A stretch of DNA of 52,533 nucleotides from DATLGB01 sp038258425. Lineage in GTDB: Bacteria; Actinomycetota; Thermoleophilia; Solirubrobacterales; Solirubrobacteraceae. Location: contig JBBSPV010000026.1 in assembly GCA_038258425.1 (NCBI GenBank), forward strand, positions 1-52,533, written 5' to 3'. Numbering within the stretch: position 1 is the first letter of the stretch; every line of letters begins with the position of its first letter. Below are positions 24,231-32,538 of the stretch, piece by piece. The notes below the pieces were generated by a model that did not search any database, had not been told where the DNA came from, and saw only the letters and a program-made list of their open reading frames with translations. Made by a program: the position numbers and the translations under genes.

Positions 24231-24632
24231 ACGGCGGGCGCCGGCGACCAGCGCGATGCGGCCTCGGGCCCGGGGGCCGCGGTCCGGGGTCCGGGGCTCC
24301 TGCCGGGGCCGCCCGCCGGGCCGCCCGCCGGGGCAAGAGGCGGGCACGACGCCGCATGACGACGCTGACCCGCCTTCCGCACCGCGAGGGTCTGGCCGCC
24401 CGACCGACCAGGGTTCGCGGCCGCCGACGCCCGTCGGTTCGGGTGACGGCGGACCCGAGGGACGGTCGTGCTGCCGCTCCACGTCGACCGGCTCGGTACG
24501 TGCGTTGGCCGGGGAACCCCAGCGGTCGACCCGCCGCCTCACGTCCGCTCGACTGGCCCGTGCGTCGGCTCGTCGACCGCCGCGGAGCCGGCGCCGGCCT
24601 CGGCTTCCGCGACGTGCGCCCGCGGTGCCGGT
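24231..24632. other. Gap without a recognisable gene, extremely GC-rich
   Basis: About 400 bp between the decayed cyclase gene and the toxin-antitoxin promoter. The first part (24260-24340) is G/C-only runs such as repeated GGGGCCGCC. Open frames here run through in several phases without start sites, ribosome-binding sites or recognisable domains. It may be further decayed sequence from the same locus. Confidence 0.4.
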
Positions 24633-24647
24633 GATGCCGTAGCATCA
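24632..24647. promoter_or_regulatory. Operator-like inverted repeat over the vapBC promoter
   Basis: TGATGC and GCATCA are perfect complements separated by 4 nt (CGTA), ending 5 nt before the antitoxin ATG at 24653. The right arm contains TAGCAT, a plausible -10 element (TAnnnT), so a bound repressor would block transcription. No Shine-Dalgarno precedes the ATG, fitting a leaderless mRNA. This is the usual arrangement for VapB-type autoregulation. Confidence 0.5.
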
Positions 24648-24652
24648 AATGC

Positions 24653-24892
24653 ATGCGCACAACCGTCTCGATCGACGACGACGTGCTGCTCGCGGTCCGG
24701 GAGCGGGCACGACGGGAGCGGCGCACGGCCGGGCAGGTGCTCTCCGAACTGGCTCGTGAGGCGCTGACCGGGCGCCACAGGCCGGCGGTCGACGCCGGAC
24801 GGGAGCGACACGGGTTCCGGCCCCTCCCGCGCCGGGGGGCCACCATCTCCAACGCGTTGATCGACCGGCTCCGCGAAGACGAGCCGGAGTGA
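24653..24892 (+). CDS. VapB-like antitoxin (ribbon-helix-helix)
   Basis: 79 aa. The N-terminus MRTTVSIDDDVLLAVRERARRERRTAGQVLSELAREAL is a ribbon-helix-helix DNA-binding domain. The C-terminal half (GFRPLPRRGATISNALIDRLREDEPE) is the flexible toxin-binding part. It overlaps the toxin gene by 4 nt (GTGA at 24889-24892), the standard antitoxin-first order. It should repress its own promoter through the inverted repeat at 24632-24647. Confidence 0.88.
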   Translation: MRTTVSIDDDVLLAVRERARRERRTAGQVLSELAREALTGRHRPAVDAGRERHGFRPLPRRGATISNALIDRLREDEPE

Positions 24893-25320
24893 CGCGCCTG
24901 CTGCTCGACATCAACGTGCTGCTCGCCCTCCTCGACGGCGACCACGTGGACCACGGCCGGGCGCGTGACTGGCTCGACGAGGCCATCGAGGGCGGTTGGG
25001 CGTCCTGTGCCGTCACCGAGAACGGCTTCGTCCGGGTGATCAGCCAACCGCGCTATCCGAGCCCCGTGTCGCCGGCCGTGGCCATCGACCTGCTCGGCCG
25101 GGCGTGCGCGAGCCGCCACCACGAGTTCTGGCCCTGCGACGTGAGCCTCCTCGACGACCGGATCGTGGACCGGACGCGGCTCCACGGTCCCCGCCAGGTC
25201 ACCGACGCCTACCTGCTCGGTCTGGCCACCGCGCACGATGGGCGCTTCGTCACCTTCGACCGCTCGGTGTCCGTCTCCGCGGTCGCGGACGCCACGGAGG
25301 ATCGCCTCATCGTCCTGTAG
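24889..25320 (+). CDS. VapC-like PIN-domain toxin ribonuclease
   Basis: 143 aa from GTG 24889. The PIN acidic residues are visible: Asp in LLLDINVLLALLDGD, Glu in SCAVTENGFVRVIS, Asp in VTDAYLLGLATAHDGRFVTFDR and the last Asp in that block. VapC toxins are Mg-dependent endoribonucleases, usually cutting tRNA or the sarcin-ricin loop. Complete and uninterrupted, so the module is likely functional. It sits between a decayed gene and the respiratory operon. Confidence 0.9.
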   Translation: MTRLLLDINVLLALLDGDHVDHGRARDWLDEAIEGGWASCAVTENGFVRVISQPRYPSPVSPAVAIDLLGRACASRHHEFWPCDVSLLDDRIVDRTRLHGPRQVTDAYLLGLATAHDGRFVTFDRSVSVSAVADATEDRLIVL

Positions 25321-25770
25321 GTCCTGAGCGGCCACGCATCATGGCCGTCGGCCGCGGGGCGGCCAGCTCGAGCCGCGGCGCCGGTCCGCACGCGAGCTCG
25401 TCGCCGCGCGCACCGTCGGCGTCACTCGCGGGACGAGACGTTGCGCCAGCCGCCGCCGGCTTCCGGCCCCGTCGCGCTCGGCGAGAAGCGTGACGGCGTC
25501 GTGGTGGGGCGCCTCGCCCGTCTCGCGCTGGCGGCGGCGCTCGCGGCGGCTGGGTCCCGCGACCGTCGCCGGCTACGCCTCTTGGGCCGAGAGCCTCCGA
25601 CACGGGTGCGCGGCACCGTCGCGACGTGAGCGGCGCCCGGAGGCGACCCGCGGGCGCGTACCGCAGCGGGCTTGTCGCCCAGCATACGGTCCGTTCCGTC
25701 CGTCGTAAGCCCGGTGACGGCGTTTCGTTACCCGACACTCTCGGCCGGCCTCGGGGGCTGGTGATCTGGC
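25321..25770. other. 450-bp gap upstream of the cytochrome oxidase operon
   Basis: No gene recognised on either strand: the open frames are low-complexity Arg/Ala/Pro translations without ribosome sites. It must hold the promoter of the seven-gene respiratory operon. I found no convincing -35/-10 pair; the least GC-rich stretch is around 25676-25735. Confidence 0.4.
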
Positions 25771-26514
25771 ATGGTGGTCGCCGTCGTGGCGGTAGCCGGA
25801 GACCTCCCTGCCCCGTTGCTCGCCGCTCGCGCGAACGACCTCGGTGGCGCCGACACGCGGGCCGCGTTCGACAGCCTTCTCGCCGTCTACGCACCCATCG
25901 CCGCCGTGGTGTTCCTGATCGTCATGGTCGCGTTGCTCGTCCCGCTGTCTCGCAACCGCGCCTCCAACGACCGAGTGGCGTCCAAGCGCACCTCATCCGT
26001 CCGGCTGGAGGCGCTGTACGCGGTGGTCCTGGGTGTGGTGGCCGGCCTGCTCGTGTGGCGCACCTTCGAGGCGGTGACCAGCGTGGATGCCGTCGCGGCC
26101 AAGGCCGCCCCGGCTCCGCGCGCCGGCCCCTCCGGCCTGACCATCGATCTGGCGGCGGCGAAGTGGAACTGGCGCTTCGGGTATCCCGGTGGGGTCGTCG
26201 AGCAGGGCAACGGTCCCGACCATCTGCCGACCCTCGTGGTCCCCTCCGACGAGGTGGTCCGCTTCCGTCTGCACTCGCTCGACGTCGTGCATGCGTTCTG
26301 GATCCCGGCCGCCCGGTATAAGTGGGACGCGATCCCCGGCCACCCGCAGGTCATCGACATGGCCTTCGACCCCGACGTCGACTACCGCGACGGGCGCTGC
26401 TCGGAGTTCTGCGGCGAGTACCACGAGCAGATGCGGTTCAAGGTCGACGTGCGCAACCGCCGCGCCTTCGACGCGTGGCTGTCCGCGCGCCAGCGACAGG
26501 CAGCCGGCGGATGA
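25771..26514 (+). CDS. Cytochrome c oxidase subunit II
   Basis: 247 aa. Two N-terminal transmembrane helices (FDSLLAVYAPIAAVVFLIVMVALLVPL and ALYAVVLGVVAGLLVW) anchor a C-terminal cupredoxin domain facing outside. All CuA ligands are present: His174 in DVVHAFWIP, then Cys210, Glu212, Cys214, His218 and Met221 in GRCSEFCGEYHEQM. KWNWRFGYPGG is the conserved electron-entry Trp region. There is no fused cytochrome c domain, so electrons should come from the diheme QcrC of the same operon. First gene of the operon; it overlaps coxA by 4 nt. Confidence 0.94.
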   Translation: MVVAVVAVAGDLPAPLLAARANDLGGADTRAAFDSLLAVYAPIAAVVFLIVMVALLVPLSRNRASNDRVASKRTSSVRLEALYAVVLGVVAGLLVWRTFEAVTSVDAVAAKAAPAPRAGPSGLTIDLAAAKWNWRFGYPGGVVEQGNGPDHLPTLVVPSDEVVRFRLHSLDVVHAFWIPAARYKWDAIPGHPQVIDMAFDPDVDYRDGRCSEFCGEYHEQMRFKVDVRNRRAFDAWLSARQRQAAGG

Positions 26515-28121
26515 GCGGCGCGCTGGCCTCCACCGACCACAAGGCCATCGGCGTGCGGATCGCCCTGACCAGCGCAGCGTTCTTCCTCGCCGCCGGCGTG
26601 CTCATCCTGCTCGTGCGCAGCGAGCTGGCCGCGCCCGGCCTGCAGTTCGTCTCCCACGCGGGCTACAACCAGCTGTTCACCATGCACGGCTCGACGATGA
26701 TCTTCATCGTCATGGTCCCGCTCGGCCTGGCCTTCGGCGTGTACTTCGTGCCGCTGCAGGTAGGGGCGGGCGACATCGCCGGCCCGCGCTGGGCGCTCGC
26801 CGGCTCGTGGCTGATCCCGCTGGGAGGCCTGATCATGTGGCTGGGCTGGCTGACGCGCGAGGGTCCGGGCCGGGCGGGCTGGTACGCCTATGACCCCCTC
26901 TCGGACCAGCCGAGCACGCCCGGCCCCGGCATGGACCTGTGGGTCTGCGGGGTGATCCTGGCGACGCTGGGCGCGATCATCGTCGGCTGGTGCATCCTCA
27001 TGACCTGCCTGCGCCGCCGCGCGCCGGGGATGACGCTGCTGCGCATGGCGCCGTTCAGCTGGGCCATGCTCACCACGTCGCTGATCGTCGTGTTCTCCTT
27101 CCCGTCGCTGGTCGTCGGCATGACGCTGCTGCTGCTCGACCGCCACGGCGCGGACATCCTGGGGCCGATCAGCTACCAGAACCTGTTCTGGTTCTACGGC
27201 CATCCCGTCGTCTACGTCATGTTCTTCCCCTACGTCGGCATGGTCGCGGAGGCCGTCGCGACGTTCTCGGGCCGGCGCCTGTTCGGCTATCACGCCTTCG
27301 TGCTCGGGCTGCTGGCCTTCACGGCGCTGTCGGTGACGGTCTGGGCGCACCACATGTTCACGACCGGCGGCGTGCCGAACAAGCTCTTCTCGCTGACCTC
27401 GACGGCGTTGATCGTGCCGGCGGGCATCGAGTACTTCGACACGATCGGGACCATGTGGCTGGGCTCGATCCGCGTCACGACGTCGCTGCTGTTCGCCGTG
27501 GGCTTTCTGGCGCAGTTCCTGATCGGCGGGATCACGGGCGTGTTCGTCGCCTCGCCGACGCTGGACTACAGCGTGACGGACTCGTACTTCATCGTCGCGC
27601 ACTTTCACTACACGATCTTCGCCGGCAGTCTGTTCGGCTTCTTCGCCGGCCTGTACCTGTGGTGGCCGAAGTTGACCGGCCGGTCACTCTCCGAGCGCTG
27701 GGGGAAGCTGCACTTCGCGCTGCTGTTCGCCGGCACGTCGTTGACGTTCATTCCGCAGTTCTTCCTCGGCTGGGAGGGCATGGCGCGGCGGCTCGCCGAC
27801 TATCCCGCCTCGACGGGGTGGCAGTCGCTCAACGTGCTCTCCACGGTCGGCGCGTTCGTCATCGCCGTGTCCACGATCGTCTTCCTCATCTCGGCAACGC
27901 GCTCCCTGTTGAGCCCGCGCACCGCCGCCGCAGACCCGTGGGGCACCGGGCTGTCGCTCGAGTGGGCGACGAGCTCGCCGCCGGCGCGGCACAACTTTCC
28001 CCGGCCGCTGCCGCCAATCGAGTCCTACGCCCCGCTAGGGGACCTGCGCCGGCGCGACGAAGGCCCCGACGACGAGCCGGAGGCGACGGGTACCGGCCTG
28101 CCCGCGAGGAGCCGCGCATGA
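26511..28121 (+). CDS. Cytochrome c oxidase subunit I
   Basis: 536 aa, 12 helices, from ATG 26511. All heme and CuB ligands are present: His59 (FTMHGSTMIF, low-spin heme), His231 (FYGHPVVYVMFFP), His280/His281 (WAHHMF), His364 and His366 (VAHFHYT). Tyr235, the cross-linked tyrosine, is also there. The residue after HisPro is Val233 rather than the Glu of A1-type enzymes, and the residue before His231 is Gly rather than the Ser of the A2-type YSHPxV motif. The rest (PYVGMVAEAVATFSGRRLFGY) resembles the Thermus caa3/A2 group. Coupled on both sides by 4-nt overlaps. Confidence 0.95.
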   Translation: MSGALASTDHKAIGVRIALTSAAFFLAAGVLILLVRSELAAPGLQFVSHAGYNQLFTMHGSTMIFIVMVPLGLAFGVYFVPLQVGAGDIAGPRWALAGSWLIPLGGLIMWLGWLTREGPGRAGWYAYDPLSDQPSTPGPGMDLWVCGVILATLGAIIVGWCILMTCLRRRAPGMTLLRMAPFSWAMLTTSLIVVFSFPSLVVGMTLLLLDRHGADILGPISYQNLFWFYGHPVVYVMFFPYVGMVAEAVATFSGRRLFGYHAFVLGLLAFTALSVTVWAHHMFTTGGVPNKLFSLTSTALIVPAGIEYFDTIGTMWLGSIRVTTSLLFAVGFLAQFLIGGITGVFVASPTLDYSVTDSYFIVAHFHYTIFAGSLFGFFAGLYLWWPKLTGRSLSERWGKLHFALLFAGTSLTFIPQFFLGWEGMARRLADYPASTGWQSLNVLSTVGAFVIAVSTIVFLISATRSLLSPRTAAADPWGTGLSLEWATSSPPARHNFPRPLPPIESYAPLGDLRRRDEGPDDEPEATGTGLPARSRA

Positions 28122-28489
28122 GCACGGGCGTGGCGCCGGTGACGGCCTGGGGCGGCATCCTGCTGGTCGTCACGGCGCTCGGCGTGCTCGTCTTCGGCCT
28201 GGACTGGCTGCCGGCGCTGCTGCTCGGGACGGCCGGCGCGGGCGCGGCGCTGACCGGGATCGTGACGGGGTTTGCGGGCCGCCGCGGCGGCGACGCGCCG
28301 GGACCGGTGGGACCGAGCGTCTCGCCGGACTCATCGCTCGCGAGCGTGCTCGTGCCGATCGGCGGTGCCCTGGCGCTGGTCGGCTCCGTGCTCGGCACCG
28401 CCTTCCTCTGGCCCGGAGTCGGCCTGATGGCACTCGGCTTCGGCGGTGTCGTCCGTGAGCTGCGCGCGGCGCGCCGGAGGTTGCGATGA
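28118..28489 (+). CDS. Small membrane protein, cytochrome oxidase subunit IV-like
   Basis: 123 aa with four predicted hydrophobic segments in two pairs: WGGILLVVTALGVLVFGL / PALLLGTAGAGAALTGIVTGF and SVLVPIGGALALVGSVLGTAF / PGVGLMALGFGGVV. Length, topology and position between coxA and the CtaG gene match the actinobacterial CtaF-type subunit IV, but sequence similarity is weak. It overlaps both neighbours by 4 nt. It could also be an unrelated assembly protein. Confidence 0.65.
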   Translation: MSTGVAPVTAWGGILLVVTALGVLVFGLDWLPALLLGTAGAGAALTGIVTGFAGRRGGDAPGPVGPSVSPDSSLASVLVPIGGALALVGSVLGTAFLWPGVGLMALGFGGVVRELRAARRRLR

Positions 28490-29244
28490 CCTATGCGGTG
28501 CTCGTGGCCCTGGCGGTCGCGTACGGATTCGGCGTCCGGCGGGCTCGCAGCTGGTCTCGTGCGCGGACGCTGAGCTGGCTGCTCGGCCTAACGGGGCTGG
28601 GCATCGCGTTGGGACCGGCGTTGGACGCCGGCGCAGACGAGCGGCTCGTGCTCCACATGGTCCAGCATCAGCTCATCGGCCTGGTGGCCGCTCCCGCCCT
28701 CGTGGCCGGTGCGCCACTGCGGCTGCTGCTGTCCGCGGCCGACCGCGACACGCGCCGAGCCGTCGGACGCGCGCTGAGCGGTCGCCTTGCCCGCACGCTC
28801 GGCCGCCCGGTCGTCGGCTTCGTCGCCTTCGTGGCGGTCCTCGCCGTCGTCCACGTCCCCGGCGTCTACGACGCCGCGCTGCGCGAGCCGGCCCTGCACG
28901 CGCTCGAGCACGGCGCGCTGTTCTGGTCGGCGGTGCTGTTGTGGACGCCGCTGATTGCCGCCGGACCCGGGCGGCGGCGCGTCCATGCCGTGGGCACCGT
29001 CGGCGTGCTCGCCGGCGCCATGGCGGCGATGGGCGTGCTCGGCGCCGTGCTGGCGGGGTCGAGCCACGTCATCTACGACTTCTACGCGCGCTCGCACTTC
29101 GACGCCCTCGCCGACCAGCACCTCGCCGGCGGGATCATGTCGGTCGGCGGCATGGTCGCCGTCCTGCCGGCGCTGCTGTGGCTCGCCTGGCGAGCGCTGG
29201 CCGAGGAGGAGCGCCGACAGTGCGTCCGGGAGGCACGGGCATGA
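28486..29244 (+). CDS. CtaG-type cytochrome c oxidase assembly protein
   Basis: 252 aa with about seven helices. The family marker is LHMVQHQLIGLVAAPALVAGAPLRLLL near residues 58-80, with later His residues (HVPGVYDAAL, LHALEHGALFW, SSHVIYDFYAR) that may handle copper. caa3-CtaG proteins are needed to assemble the copper centres of the oxidase. It is the fourth gene of the operon with 4-nt overlaps to both neighbours. Confidence 0.85.
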   Translation: MTYAVLVALAVAYGFGVRRARSWSRARTLSWLLGLTGLGIALGPALDAGADERLVLHMVQHQLIGLVAAPALVAGAPLRLLLSAADRDTRRAVGRALSGRLARTLGRPVVGFVAFVAVLAVVHVPGVYDAALREPALHALEHGALFWSAVLLWTPLIAAGPGRRRVHAVGTVGVLAGAMAAMGVLGAVLAGSSHVIYDFYARSHFDALADQHLAGGIMSVGGMVAVLPALLWLAWRALAEEERRQCVREARA

Positions 29245-30002
29245 AGCGCCTCTGGGTGGCGCTGCGCCTCGCGCTGGCACTGGTGTTTGCCGCGGTCGCC
29301 GTCATGACCTGGACGGCCGGCGACTCGCCGGCGCAGTCGCCGGACCTCGCCGGCCTGCGCGACCGCGGCGCCGCGATCTTCTCCAGCGCCTGCGCCGCCT
29401 GCCACGGCGACGACCTGCAGGGCATCAGCGGCCGGGGCCCGTCCCTGCGGCGCGTCGGCGCGGCGGCTGTGGACTTCTACGTCGGCACGGGCCGGATGCC
29501 GCTCGCCCGCCCAGGCATCGAGCCCCAGCGGGCGACGCCGATCTACGGTCGACGCGACCGGCAGGCCCTGATCACCTACATCACGAGCCGCTATCCGGGC
29601 GGGCCGGCGATCGAGGACGTGCAACCCAGCCGGGGCGACATCCGTGAGGGCCTCAAGCTGTTCGCCGACAACTGCTCGGGCTGTCATCAGGCCATGGGAC
29701 GGGGCGGCATCGCGCCCGGCCTGGTGGCGCCGCCGCTCACGTCGGCCACGCCGACGCAGATCGGCGAGGCGATCCGCGTCGGCCCGTACCTCATGCCCCG
29801 CTTCTCACCGAAGCACCTCGACGCCAAGCAGGTCGACTCCATCAGCACCTACGTCACCGAGGTGCTGCAACGGCCGCCCGACCGCGGCGGCTGGGGCATC
29901 GGCAACATCGGCCCGTTCCCGGAGGGGCTCGTGGCCTTCGTGCTCGCCGGCGCGGCGATGCTCATCGTCGCCCGGTTGATCGGGGAGCGGACGTCATCGT
30001 GA
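29241..30002 (+). CDS. qcrC: Diheme cytochrome c subunit of the bc1 complex
   Basis: 253 aa. An N-terminal signal/anchor helix (RLALALVFAAVAVMTW) precedes two class I cytochrome c domains: CAACH at Cys51-His55 and CSGCH at Cys145-His149. A C-terminal membrane helix (GLVAFVLAGAAMLIVARLI) follows. This is the actinobacterial QcrC layout, where a tethered diheme c links the bc1 complex directly to the aa3 oxidase and replaces soluble cytochrome c. Methionine sixth ligands are plausible in GRMPLARP and YLMPRFSP. Overlaps the ctaG and qcrA frames by 4 nt. Confidence 0.95.
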   Translation: MKRLWVALRLALALVFAAVAVMTWTAGDSPAQSPDLAGLRDRGAAIFSSACAACHGDDLQGISGRGPSLRRVGAAAVDFYVGTGRMPLARPGIEPQRATPIYGRRDRQALITYITSRYPGGPAIEDVQPSRGDIREGLKLFADNCSGCHQAMGRGGIAPGLVAPPLTSATPTQIGEAIRVGPYLMPRFSPKHLDAKQVDSISTYVTEVLQRPPDRGGWGIGNIGPFPEGLVAFVLAGAAMLIVARLIGERTSS

Positions 30003-30985
30003 GGGCGAGGCTGACCCGGCTGCTGCTGCTCTTCGGGCTCGCCCGCGGCGCCGCGCGCGCCCGGAACGAACCGGGCGAGCACGACGACGGGATCGACCCG
30101 AGGCGCCGCGACGTCCCGGCCTCGCCCGGCAACGAGCTGCTGGTGGCCGTGCTGCTGGCCGTCGGCGGGCTTCTGCTGGTCGCCTTCGGCGTGCTCGTCG
30201 CCGTCGAGGCCTCCACCCAACTGCTCGGCGGGCTGCTCGGCGCCGGCCTGGCCGCCCTGGCGGCGGCCCTCATCGTCGCCGGCAAGGGTGTCGTGGTGCA
30301 GGAGACGTCGGTGCAGGAGCGCATCTCCGGCGACAGCCCGGAGGCCGTTCAGCGCACGGAGGACGAGCTGGCCTCCGGGATCGAGGGCGTGTCGCGCCGG
30401 CGCCTGCTCCTCGGCGCGGCCGGCGTCACCGGCACGGGCGCGCTCGTGGCGGCGGCCGTGCCCTTCACCGCCATCGGGCCGTCCCCGGAGGCGCTGCTCG
30501 GCTCGCCGTGGCGGGCCGGCACGGCGCTCGTCGACGAGCAACACGCGGCGATCCGCGCCGACGAGCTGGAGGTCGGATCCTTTCTCACCGCCTTCCCGCG
30601 CGGCGCGGACATGCGCGAGCTCGGCTCGCCGGTGGTCGTCGTGCGCGCCGACCCTGCCGAGCTGCGCCTGCCGGCCGGGCGGGCCGAATGGGCTCCGGAG
30701 GGCATCATGGCGTTCTCGAAGATCTGCACCCACGCCGGCTGCGCCGTCTCCCTCTACCGCTATCCGGTCGACGAGCGGCTCTCGTCCGGCCCGGCGCTCG
30801 TGTGCCCGTGCCATTACTCGACGTTCGACGTGCGGCGCGGCGCCAGGGTCATCTTCGGCCCTGCCGGCCGGCCCCTGCCCCAACTGCCGTTGCGGATCGC
30901 CGCCGACAACACGCTCGTGGCCGGCGGGCCGCTGTCGGGCTCCGTGGGTCCGGCCTGGTGGGGTACGCGCAGGGGCCGGACGTGA
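29999..30985 (+). CDS. qcrA: Rieske iron-sulfur subunit of the bc1 complex
   Basis: 328 aa from GTG 29999. As in other actinobacteria it has three membrane helices: two near residues 45-100 and a third behind a twin-arginine-like SRRRLLLGAAGVTGTGALVAAAVPF. The C-terminal Rieske domain holds the 2Fe-2S ligands Cys243/His245 (CTHAGC) and Cys269/His272 (CPCHYS), with disulfide partners Cys248 and Cys271. It accepts electrons from menaquinol and passes them to QcrC. Confidence 0.95.
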   Translation: MRARLTRLLLLFGLARGAARARNEPGEHDDGIDPRRRDVPASPGNELLVAVLLAVGGLLLVAFGVLVAVEASTQLLGGLLGAGLAALAAALIVAGKGVVVQETSVQERISGDSPEAVQRTEDELASGIEGVSRRRLLLGAAGVTGTGALVAAAVPFTAIGPSPEALLGSPWRAGTALVDEQHAAIRADELEVGSFLTAFPRGADMRELGSPVVVVRADPAELRLPAGRAEWAPEGIMAFSKICTHAGCAVSLYRYPVDERLSSGPALVCPCHYSTFDVRRGARVIFGPAGRPLPQLPLRIAADNTLVAGGPLSGSVGPAWWGTRRGRT

Positions 30986-32448
30986 GCCCGCCGCAAGACC
31001 CCGTCGCCTTCGTCGGGCAGCGGCTGCAGACCGCCAAGCCGCTGCGCCAGGTCATGCGCTACGTCTTCCCGGACCACTGGTCGTTCCTGCTCGGTGAGGC
31101 CGCGCTCTACTCGTTCGTGGTGCTGGTGGCCACCGGCGTGTTCCTCGGCTTCTTCTACACGCCTTCGACGACCGAGGTGACGTGGACGGGGCCCTACGCG
31201 CCACTGTCGGGTGAGTCGCTCTCGCAGGCCTACGCCTCCGTGCTCGATCTGTCGTTCACGGTGCCCGCCGGCCTGTTGATGCGCCAGACGCACCACTGGG
31301 CCGCCAACCTGTTCCTCGTGGCGATCACCCTGCACCTGCTGCGGATCTTCTACACGGCCGCCTTTCGCAAGCCGCGCGAGCTCAACTACTTCGTCGGCGT
31401 GACGCTCCTCGGCCTGGCCATCCTCGAGGGCTACGCCGGCTACTCGCTGCTCGACGACCTGCTCTCGGGCATGGGCCTGGCCATCGGCTACGGCACGGCG
31501 CTGTCGATTCCCGGCGTCGGCGGCGCACTCGGCAGCTTGATCTGGGACGGCCCGTTCCCCGGCGGCGACGACTTCCTCTCACGCCTGTTCGTCGTCCACG
31601 TGTTCATCCTGCCCGCGATCATCGCCGGGCTGATCGCGGCGCACCTCGCGATGATCGTGCGCCCGCACCATACGCAGTTCCGCGGTCCGGGCCGGCGTGA
31701 GCGCAACGTCGTCGGCTCGCCGCTGTGGCCCGCCTACGCGCTGCGCTCACTCGGGTTCTTCGCCGCGGTGGCGGCGATCCTCGTGCTGCTCGGCGCCTTC
31801 GTGCAGATCAACCCGATCTGGCAATGGGGGCCGTTCGACCCGTGGGTCGGGGAGAATGGCGCTCAGCCCGACTGGTACCTCGGCTGGCTCATCGGCGCCC
31901 TGCGGCTGATGCCCAACTGGGAGATCCACGCCTTCGGCGCCACCGTCGCGCCCAACCCGTTCTTCGGCGGCATCCTGTTCCCCGGCCTCGTCTTCGGCGT
32001 CCTCTACGCGGCCCCCTGGCTCGACCGGCGCCTGTGGTCACGCGACGAGCGCGTGCACCATCTGCTCGACCGTCCACGCGACAACCCGCGGCGCACCGCC
32101 TTCGCCACGGCGTTCGTCACTCTCGTCGTCGTCGTGTTGTTCGCGGGCTCGGCCGACCGGCTCTTCCTCGCCACCAGCAGCTCATACGAGCTGCTGGTGT
32201 GGGTCTTCCGGGCGCTCGTCTTCGTGGCGCCCGTGGTCGCCTGGGTGGTCGCCAGGCGGGTGTGCCTGCGCCTGCGCCGAGAAGACGCCCATCCCCTGCG
32301 CGGTGTCGATGGACAGGTCGTACAGCGCGCGGCCAGTGGGGGATTCGAAACGCTGGGGTCGGCGCGAAACGGCGGGCCATCGGACCGACAGCCCGACGGG
32401 ACACCGAAGACGAGCACCGGCCAAGCGTCGCGGCCCAAGGCCGACTGA
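30982..32448 (+). CDS. qcrB: Cytochrome b subunit of the bc1 complex
   Basis: 488 aa from GTG 30982 (4-nt overlap with qcrA). Cytochrome b core: heme-ligating His pairs in RQTHHWAANLFLVAITLHLLRIF and VVHVFILPAIIAGLIAAHLAMIVRPHH. A Qo-site-like PDWYLGW occurs in place of the PEWY motif: the sequence is Pro-Asp-Trp-Tyr. The C-terminal 60 residues (QRAASGGFETLGSARNGGPSDRQ...) are polar and disordered-looking. Last gene of the operon, followed by a weak hairpin and a convergent Crp-like gene. Confidence 0.95.
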   Translation: MSPPQDPVAFVGQRLQTAKPLRQVMRYVFPDHWSFLLGEAALYSFVVLVATGVFLGFFYTPSTTEVTWTGPYAPLSGESLSQAYASVLDLSFTVPAGLLMRQTHHWAANLFLVAITLHLLRIFYTAAFRKPRELNYFVGVTLLGLAILEGYAGYSLLDDLLSGMGLAIGYGTALSIPGVGGALGSLIWDGPFPGGDDFLSRLFVVHVFILPAIIAGLIAAHLAMIVRPHHTQFRGPGRRERNVVGSPLWPAYALRSLGFFAAVAAILVLLGAFVQINPIWQWGPFDPWVGENGAQPDWYLGWLIGALRLMPNWEIHAFGATVAPNPFFGGILFPGLVFGVLYAAPWLDRRLWSRDERVHHLLDRPRDNPRRTAFATAFVTLVVVVLFAGSADRLFLATSSSYELLVWVFRALVFVAPVVAWVVARRVCLRLRREDAHPLRGVDGQVVQRAASGGFETLGSARNGGPSDRQPDGTPKTSTGQASRPKAD

Positions 32449-32482
32449 GCGCCCGAACCGCACCGCGCAGCACATCGGGGCT

Positions 32483-32504
32483 CGCGCTCTCAGACCTCAG
32501 CGCG
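32483..32504. terminator. Weak hairpin between qcrB and the convergent Crp-like gene
   Basis: CGCGCT (32483-32488) pairs with AGCGCG (32499-32504) around a 10-nt loop in the 90-bp gap between two convergent stops. No T-run follows on either strand. Position is the main argument for a terminator. Confidence 0.3.
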
Positions 32505-32538
32505 TCAGCCATGGCTCGCTCCCCACGGGCGGATCCGG

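Noticed and set aside
32341..32356. GATTCGAAAC, similar to a tRNA T-arm
   Set aside because: It lies inside the qcrB frame; no matching acceptor, D-arm or anticodon stem is found around it.
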